A stretch of 15,000 bases of DNA from Hepatocystis sp. ex Piliocolobus tephrosceles (Eukaryota; Apicomplexa; Aconoidasida; Haemosporida; Plasmodiidae). Where the stretch lies: contig CABPSV020000184.1 of the NCBI GenBank assembly GCA_902459845.2, forward strand, positions 1 through 15,000, written 5' to 3'. Below, piece by piece: positions 9,797 to 15,000 of the stretch (position 1 is its first letter; each line of letters begins with the position of its first letter). The position numbers and the translations under genes are program-made. The notes below the pieces were generated by a model. It saw only the letters and a program-made list of their open reading frames with translations, was not told where the DNA came from and did not search any database.

Positions 9797-10384
9797 TGTA
9801 TATGTATATATTAAAAAAGTTGAAACATATGCAATAAGATACATAAAAACAGTTCTTTTTTGTTTTATTTTAATTTTGTAGTGGTTATGTTAAGTGACCA
9901 ACCTGTCCATTTCATTTATATAACTATCTGTGTAAGAGTGTCTCAATATATTTTCTTTTTCACATGTAAATATATCATTAACGGAATTAGTTTCCTGAAT
10001 ATTTGCTTTTCTATTTGTAAAATGTGAGTTGTACAATTTTAGTGGTTCACTTTCACTTGAATATTGACTACTTGAGCTTTCGGAATTTTCCAAAAAGTCA
10101 CTGACATCTTTGTATGATCCATAACTACTTTCATATTCGTTGTCTTGTACTATTAAATTTAGACCAAAAAAAAAAAAAAAAAAAAAAAAAATTTAAACTA
10201 AATATATATGAATACACAAAAATGTATGTATAAAACTATATTAGTTTATTACTATTATTTTTATGCAAAGCAAAAAAAAAAAAATAAATAAATAAATAAA
10301 ATATTAGTACGTACTCATATCATTATAGGAAATAAAAACATCACTTATATTTTTATTCATTAAAGGGCTCTTGAATTTTTCCAT
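8067..10384 (-). CDS. Conserved-looking protein of unknown function, seven exons, 423 aa
   Basis: Exons in transcript order: 10315-10384, 9903-10149, 9700-9759, 9379-9479, 9097-9183, 8831-8909, 8067-8694. They total 1272 nt, ending in TAA, with every junction phase matched. Donors are GTACGT, GTTGGT (weakest), GTAAAT, GTAAAC, GTACAA and GTAAAT; all acceptors end in AG. An in-frame TAA lies just upstream of the chosen ATG. Residues 1-125 are Ser/Glu/Asn-rich, with a Ser cluster in exon 2. Residues 126-285 look folded, with normal complexity and motifs such as YQWKPYGRSVPD, KAWDIGREG, YILLDGTNI and VKGVDRRVIKTFSFYDILD. Two Lys-rich strings flank 245-283. The tail contains K8 (about 332-339) coded by an A26 run and ends SHTSDSAPQ. 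There is no signal peptide or membrane segment. I do not recognise the family. It is convergent with the J-protein gene and in tandem with the UTP-like gene. Exons 3-7 are well supported; exons 1-2 are less so. Confidence 0.75.
8322..8347 (-). repeat. A26 run inside coding exon 7 of the unknown gene (poly-Lys)
   Basis: A pure T26 on the plus strand reads as A26 in the transcript and encodes a run of eight Lys after FQ. The frame stays open on both sides, consistent with a real in-frame tract. A one- or two-base length error would change the last roughly 80 residues. Confidence 0.9.
8912..8959 (-). repeat. A48 tract (T48 on the sense strand) directly before the exon 6 acceptor
   Basis: The longest homopolymer of the window. 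On the minus strand it reads T48 followed at once by AG and exon 6, so it would serve as an extreme polypyrimidine tract. A further run of 18 T (9072-9089) lies near the other end of the same intron. Confidence 0.9.
10166..10191 (-). repeat. A26 tract upstream of the exon 2 acceptor
   Basis: It lies in intron 1 of the unknown gene (10150-10314) and reads as poly(T) on the sense strand. It ends about 14 nt before the AG of exon 2. Confidence 0.9.
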
Positions 10385-10392
10385 TTGTTCAT
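10360..10392 (-). other. Overlapping out-of-frame upstream ORF at the unknown gene's start
   Basis: An ATG at 10392 precedes the chosen start (10384) by 8 nt in another frame. It encodes MNKWKNSRAL then TAA at 10360-10362, so it overlaps the real start. Scanning ribosomes would meet it first, which could lower translation, or exon 1 may be modelled wrongly. Confidence 0.5.
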
Positions 10393-10779
10393 TGGTTAAT
10401 AATTTTTAAATAAAAAAAAGGAAAAATAATTTAATAAATTAAAAAAATATATATATAGAACTAAATGCATAAAATAAACATGTTTTATATATGTGTAGAT
10501 ATATTTATATGTACTTGACGTTATATAGATAATAACACCATACTTTCTTTTTTTTTTTTTTTTTTAAATTGCGCATTATAAGTTTTTTTATCATATCATT
10601 GTTGTATTTTTAGTTTTAATAAGAGGTGTTATATTATTGTTTTGACAACGTTGTTAAATGCGTTTAATTATTTTAAAATAAAGAAAAAAGTAAAAAGTGT
10701 AAATAGAATAGGTAAGTGTGTAAAAAAAAAAAAAAAAAAAAAAGAGAAAAACAATAAGAAAAATCAAATTTCACTTACA

Positions 10780-10785
10780 GTGCAC
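10780..10785. promoter_or_regulatory. GTGCAC motif upstream of the unknown gene
   Basis: The same ApiAP2-type palindrome as at 4404-4409, here 396 bp before the ATG of the minus-strand unknown gene. It is a single motif only and weak evidence. Confidence 0.2.
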
Positions 10786-11253
10786 AATGGTTCAAAAAAA
10801 AAAAAAAAAAAAAAAATTTGAGGTAAAATTTAGATTTGTAACTAAAATAATATTTATTGTTAATGCTGCACAAATTATGCCTAAATATTAAAAAGTTTGT
10901 TATGTGACTTTTTTTTTTTCTTCTGTTTCTATCTGTTTTTTTTAAAAATAATTGTTTTTTTTTTTTTTTTTAAATTTTGTGTTTATTGATGTTGTCATTT
11001 ATGTACAGTCAAATTTAAAAAAAAAATAACAAATTATTCAATTTTATGAATAATTAATATAAAACCGATTTAAAAAAAATAATACCTATATAAACATGTT
11101 TATATATATATATATATATACATATTGCAAAAAAAAAAAAAAAATAATGTATGTATACGGATTATGCTCAGATTAAAAATAAGCACACATGTATGTAAAA
11201 GTAACTAGAACATTGTTCATATGCACATGCACAAATAAGAGCTTAAAATAAAA

Positions 11254-11469
11254 CGATTTAATGGTTTAGTGGTTTAATGGTTTAATGGTTTAGTGGTTTA
11301 GTGGTTTAATGGTTTAATGGTTTAATGGTTTAATGGTTTAATGGTTTAATGGTTTAGTGGTTTAGTGGTTTAGTGGTTTAGTGGTTTAGTGGTTTAATGG
11401 TTTAATGGTTTAATGGTTTAATGGTTTAATGGTTTAATGGTTTAGTGGTTTAGTGGTTTAGTGGTTTAA
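11254..11469. repeat. Octamer minisatellite TGGTTTAR, 26 units plus one degenerate unit
   Basis: From 11262 to 11469 there are 26 consecutive 8-bp units with no indel, varying only at the last base (A or G). 11254-11261 (CGATTTAA) is a degenerate first unit. The last-base pattern is G AA GG A6 G5 A6 G3 A, so an 11-unit A6G5 block is followed by a near copy A6G3. This suggests growth by block duplication. The unit resembles, but is not, the 7-bp Plasmodium telomere repeat GGGTTYA. It lies 158 bp past the stop of the UTP-like gene. Confidence 0.97.
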
Positions 11470-11627
11470 TTTTTTTTTTTTTTTTTCCTTAATGTAATGA
11501 ACAATAAAATATGATATAACTAAACTTTCAAATTTTAGCTAGTTAAAAAAAAAAAAAAAAAAAAGTTATGATCAATCCTATGTTTGTCAATTTTTGTTTG
11601 CAAATGAAAAAAGAAAAAAATTAATAT

Positions 11628-14600
11628 TTATTTTTTTATAGATCCATCTTTATAATTTATTTGTTTTATGTTTGTAAGCATTATATTATTTCTGATATTA
11701 TTAATAGTGATATTCACTTTATTTATGTTAAGTTTTATAATATATTCCTTATGTAAATATATTTGTTCTAAATGTAATAATTTCGTTAATATGTAACGAT
11801 ATTTCATCTTTTGAAGTGTGTCCTTATATAATGTCAATATGCATTTTATCCAATTAATAAATTTAATTATAAAAAATTTTTTATTTTCTACTATGAATAA
11901 CATGAATTCTAGTAAATTAATTGAATTTATTTCACCTAAATTTATAATCGTATCTTTAATTAATTTGTTATTGCCACCTGGCATTATAGTTGCTAATGTA
12001 GCAAAATTTTTTAATGACAAATTAATTTTAATAGTAGAAGATAATGTAATAAAATTTTCTCCTATATTATTTTCATTAATGTTATTATTTATTTCGTTAT
12101 TATTTATGTTAAGATTTTGTAGAAAATCATTATGTACAGAGTTACTAATCTTAGGTAAGTCCTTTATATCTTCAGTTATGTGATCAATATTTATATTTTT
12201 TTTATCGTTTAATAATATAATGTCACTTGTTTTATTCCTTTTTGTTTCACCATCTATGTTCATATTTATTAAATTTTCCTCTATTTTATGTTTTCTTTTT
12301 TTTTCTTTTTTTATTTCACTATTTTCTTTTGTTTCTCCTTCTGATTTTACTTCCTGTTCTACTTTTTCCTTCTTTGCTTTTTTTTTTTTTTTTAACTCCT
12401 TTTCTTGTTTATTTTTTTCAGTTTTTTTCATCTGTCGCTTTTCTTCTTCCCGCTTTTTCGCTTCTTTCTTTTCTTTTTCTTCTTTCTTTTCTTTTTCTTC
12501 TTCCCGTTTTTTTTCTTCTTCCCGTTTTTTTTCTTCTTCCCGTTTTTTTTCTTCTTCCCGTTTTTTTTCTTCTTCCCGTTTTTTTTCTTCTTTCTTTTTT
12601 TTTTCTTCTTCCCGTTTTTTTTCTTTATCCCGTTTTTTTTCTTCTTCCTGTTTTTTTTCTTCTTCCCGTTTTTTTTCTTCTTCCCGTTTTTTTTCTTCTT
12701 TCTTTTCTTTCTCTTCTTTATTTTCTTTCTCTTCTTTATTTTCTTTCTCTTCTTTATTTTCTTTCTTTTCTTTCTTTGTTTTCTTTTCTTTCTTTGTTTG
12801 CTTTATATCTTTCTTAATTTTTTTTTCATTTTCCTCTTCTACACTTTCCTCTTCTACACTTTCCTCTTCTACACTTTCCTCTTCTACACTTTCCCCTTCC
12901 ACATCTTTTTTTACGTCCTCATTTTTTATGTCACCGTTTTTTACGTCGCCATTTTTTACATCCGTTTTTAATTTTATAACTTCCACCTTATCTTTATCCC
13001 CCTCTATAGATTTTTTGCTCTCCTGGTCCTCCATCTTCATACTTTTGCAACTTGTTACTTCTACTTCATCATTTGTTGTACTTCTCAACCCATCATCTTG
13101 AGTGCTTATATTACTACAAGTCGTTGTAACACTTGTTCGTTTTTTATCTTTTGAAAAATCTGTAGAATTACATAAATCATTACTGTCATTATCATTATCG
13201 CCATTATTATCATTATCGCCATTATTATCATTATCGCCATTATTATCATTATCGCCATTATTATCATTATCGCCATTATTATCATTATCGCCATTATTAC
13301 TGTTATCGCCATTATTATCATTATCGCCATTATTATCATTATCGCCATTATTACTGTTATCGCCATTATTATCATTATCGCCATTATTATCATTATTGTT
13401 GATGGTTTTGTTTATTTGTTCATTAAGTGTAACATATTCATCTGTTTTATCCAACTTACTAACACAACCATTTTCGTTCTTTGTAGTTGGTTTATCTTCT
13501 GCTTCCGATGAATCCGTTTTTACATCCACTGCTGTATCTACAACATCCTTATCCATTTTAATATTTTCTTTTTTAACATTACTATTAGTACATAAATTTT
13601 TAATACGTTTATTACTTTCAGTGTTAGTTTCCTTTTCACTATCACTACAAGAACTGTTATAATCAGTTAAACTTGCAGAGTCCCATGATACATCACTATC
13701 AATAAAAGAATCGCTATCTGAGTAACATGAAAATTTAGAATTATTGACAATTTTACTTAGTAACTGTTTTTTTTGAGTAATGTCTAAATCTTTTTTAATA
13801 GCAAAAAATTTATTATCCGCTGCTACTACATTTAAAGATGTTACTATATTTTTATTATTGTTAATTTGATTCAATATGTCATGAGTGATTTGTATTGTGA
13901 ACATTTTTGCTGCTTGTTCTTTCACTAAAAATACATCAATAAATAAATTATTATGAACAAATTGTTCTTTTTTTTGTATATGTTCAACATATTTATTATA
14001 ATTTATTGAAGATTTCGTATTTTTCAAAATAACATTTTTTTGTCTTATTACCCTTTTTATAAAAACTTCAGACATGTTACTTACATATAATGCTTTAGAA
14101 GCTAATGGGATATATATAATTGGATTAGGTTTGGTATGTAAAAGTCCATATTTAAAATTTTTTATATCTAAATAATCAATAAAATATATTAATATATGAC
14201 CAGTATTACTAAAAATTAACAAATACAGCTTTTTAACACTATAATCTTTATTTTCATTTTTTTTTTCTTTTTCTTTTTTTAATTCAACATCTCCATTAAT
14301 CATATTTTCAAAACCATTTTTATATTCTTTTCCATTTTCATTGTTATCATAAGCTAATGTTACAATGTTTTCCTTTTTTAGTATGTTATAATTTAAATTA
14401 CCATTTGTATATTCTGACTTTGTTAACGCGTCTTTAATATTGTCGCATGAGTTAACGTTTACGCTGTGGTTAGTTGATTTTGTTGTACTAATCCCGATAG
14501 TAGGACCAGAACTTACATTTTCTATTTTTGTTTCACCATTAATTGTATTGTTATTCACAAAAGCAGAGGTACCCTCTTGATTTATGTGCTCTATCTTATT

Positions 14601-14990
14601 CATATCCGAACTAATTGTAAAAAAAAATCCACCAGTAACTGATTCATTATTTAATTTATCTACTATTAAATTAAATGTACTTTTTTTTCTTTTAGTATTT
14701 TTTTCTGCTTTTACTAATTTATGTATAACCACTTTATTATCCATATAACTACATACATAAATTACTTCTTCATAAATTTTTTTTATTTTATATAATGGAT
14801 TTTTATATGAATAATAAATATATTCTTCCATATTACCGTTGTAAGGTAAACTCATATTTGTGTTTTTTAACTTTATTGTTTTATCTTTTGAATAACATAA
14901 TTTTAAAAAATATAACCTTTTATTAGTAGTTAAATATAATATATTTTTACTACAATAACAAAAGTTAATTTTCAAAACATTTTCATTCAT
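11628..14990 (-). CDS. Probable SSU-processome protein, propeller-like N-terminus plus Utp12-like C-terminus (WDR43/UTP5-like), 1120 aa, 5' end near window edge
   Basis: One open frame runs from ATG at 14990 to TAA at 11628. Residues 1-400 are Tyr/Ile/Leu-rich beta strands interrupted by Asn-rich inserts, compatible with a degenerate WD40 propeller (for example YVCSYMDNKVVIHKL near 80-92). Residues about 400-980 are low complexity: Ser/Asp-rich, then an NNGDND array (about 532-600), VKNGD copies, an EEESV array (about 696-720), and Lys/Glu repeats (about 727-867). Residues about 982-1085 form paired helices with a LLEFMLFIVENK..NWIKCIL..LTKLLHLEQIYLH pattern, resembling the Utp12 domain of WDR43/UTP5 and related proteins. 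In yeast and humans those proteins act in the nucleolus, in the UtpA/t-UTP complex on pre-rRNA. The role here is inferred; other Utp12-domain members (UTP4, UTP9, UTP12, UTP13) are not excluded. The frame stays open through the last 10 bases, so an upstream start or exon is possible. The UTP5 homologues are much shorter, the excess being the low-complexity middle. Confidence 0.85.
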   Translation of the reverse strand: MNENVLKINFCYCSKNILYLTTNKRLYFLKLCYSKDKTIKLKNTNMSLPYNGNMEEYIYYSYKNPLYKIKKIYEEVIYVCSYMDNKVVIHKLVKAEKNTKRKKSTFNLIVDKLNNESVTGGFFFTISSDMNKIEHINQEGTSAFVNNNTINGETKIENVSSGPTIGISTTKSTNHSVNVNSCDNIKDALTKSEYTNGNLNYNILKKENIVTLAYDNNENGKEYKNGFENMINGDVELKKEKEKKNENKDYSVKKLYLLIFSNTGHILIYFIDYLDIKNFKYGLLHTKPNPIIYIPLASKALYVSNMSEVFIKRVIRQKNVILKNTKSSINYNKYVEHIQKKEQFVHNNLFIDVFLVKEQAAKMFTIQITHDILNQINNNKNIVTSLNVVAADNKFFAIKKDLDITQKKQLLSKIVNNSKFSCYSDSDSFIDSDVSWDSASLTDYNSSCSDSEKETNTESNKRIKNLCTNSNVKKENIKMDKDVVDTAVDVKTDSSEAEDKPTTKNENGCVSKLDKTDEYVTLNEQINKTINNNDNNGDNDNNGDNSNNGDNDNNGDNDNNGDNSNNGDNDNNGDNDNNGDNDNNGDNDNNGDNDNNGDNDNDSNDLCNSTDFSKDKKRTSVTTTCSNISTQDDGLRSTTNDEVEVTSCKSMKMEDQESKKSIEGDKDKVEVIKLKTDVKNGDVKNGDIKNEDVKKDVEGESVEEESVEEESVEEESVEEENEKKIKKDIKQTKKEKKTKKEKKENKEEKENKEEKENKEEKEKKEEKKREEEKKREEEKKQEEEKKRDKEKKREEEKKKKEEKKREEEKKREEEKKREEEKKREEEKKREEEKEKKEEKEKKEAKKREEEKRQMKKTEKNKQEKELKKKKKAKKEKVEQEVKSEGETKENSEIKKEKKRKHKIEENLINMNIDGETKRNKTSDIILLNDKKNINIDHITEDIKDLPKISNSVHNDFLQNLNINNNEINNNINENNIGENFITLSSTIKINLSLKNFATLATIMPGGNNKLIKDTIINLGEINSINLLEFMLFIVENKKFFIIKFINWIKCILTLYKDTLQKMKYRYILTKLLHLEQIYLHKEYIIKLNINKVNITINNIRNNIMLTNIKQINYKDGSIKK
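12503..12700 (-). repeat. 18-bp coding repeat, Lys/Glu hexapeptide array
   Basis: Eleven units in strict 18-bp register encode variants of KREEEK (residues about 764-829); unit 6 has Lys in place of Arg-Glu. The array sits in a longer Lys/Glu segment with further ENKEEK copies, which likely forms a charged single helix or disordered linker. Confidence 0.9.
12831..12905 (-). repeat. 15-bp coding repeat, EEESV pentapeptides
   Basis: Four perfect 15-bp units (12831-12890) and a degenerate fifth encode Ser-Val-Glu-Glu-Glu copies. They form an acidic patch next to the basic Lys/Glu array. Confidence 0.92.
13191..13397 (-). repeat. 18-bp coding repeat, NNGDND hexapeptide array
   Basis: Eleven GCC-marked units in exact 18-bp register (13200 to 13380) encode NNGDND, with NNGDNS at two units three repeats apart. 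Residues about 532-600. The near-identity of units at DNA level points to recent expansion. Confidence 0.95.
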
Positions 14991-15000
14991 TTTTATGGTA

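Larger units (their letters stand above)
10385..11627. other. Intergenic region between the two minus-strand genes
   Basis: It is upstream of the unknown gene and downstream of the UTP-like gene. It holds several poly(A)/poly(T) runs, a palindrome ACAACGTTGT (10645-10654), GTGCAC at 10780-10785, a (TA)n run near 11100-11120, the octamer minisatellite, and TAGCTA at 11536-11541. No coding exon was found. Confidence 0.65.

Noticed and set aside
11262..11469. Octamer array as true telomere
   Set aside because: The unit is 8 bp with GG, whereas Plasmodium telomeres are 7-bp GGGTTYA. Genes continue on both sides, so it is internal.
13106..13393. Minus-strand frame of repeated Ile-Met-Ala
   Set aside because: It is an alternative frame of the NNGDND array, fully inside the larger gene.
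12220..13662. Several plus-strand open frames rich in Phe/Ser/Leu opposite the UTP-like gene
   Set aside because: They are reverse complements of the Lys/Glu, EEESV and NNGDND repeats. The repeat codons simply lack stops on the other strand, and the product is pure low complexity.

Overview
The window reads as nuclear DNA from a malaria parasite (Plasmodium) or a close haemosporidian relative. Evidence: extreme A+T content outside genes; many long poly(A), poly(T) and (TA)n tracts; short AT-rich introns with GT..AG ends; Asn/Lys/Glu/Asp-rich low-complexity protein inserts; and A-rich start contexts. The species cannot be fixed from the sequence alone. There is one short assembly gap (871-874).

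Layout. 1-4813: a long gene-free, repeat-rich stretch with no credible coding exon, including a diverged direct repeat (28-70 and 205-247) and one candidate RNA hairpin (318-394). 4886-6977 (+): a five-exon gene for a membrane J-domain co-chaperone of the DNAJB12/DNAJB14 type, 374 residues after splicing. A 72-bp repeat of eight 9-bp units abuts its ATG. 6978-8066: convergent 3' flanks. 8067-10384 (-): a seven-exon gene for an unrecognised 423-residue protein, reconstructed here from phase-consistent splice sites. 10385-11627: intergenic, with a striking 26-copy octamer minisatellite (TGGTTTAR, 11262-11469). 11628-14990 (-): a 1120-codon single-exon reading frame with a degenerate beta-propeller-like N-terminus, about 580 residues of low complexity and tandem peptide repeats, and a C-terminal helical Utp12-like domain. 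This suggests a WDR43/UTP5-like SSU-processome protein. Its 5' end lies 10 bp from the window edge and could extend further.

The three genes have no obvious joint pathway: ER-membrane protein quality control, an unknown, and nucleolar ribosome assembly. I see no mobile element, CRISPR, rRNA or tRNA. The main interest is the octamer minisatellite, the multi-exon unknown gene with its extreme T48 splice acceptor, and the repeat architecture of the UTP-like protein. Splice models were made by hand and have not been checked against RNA.
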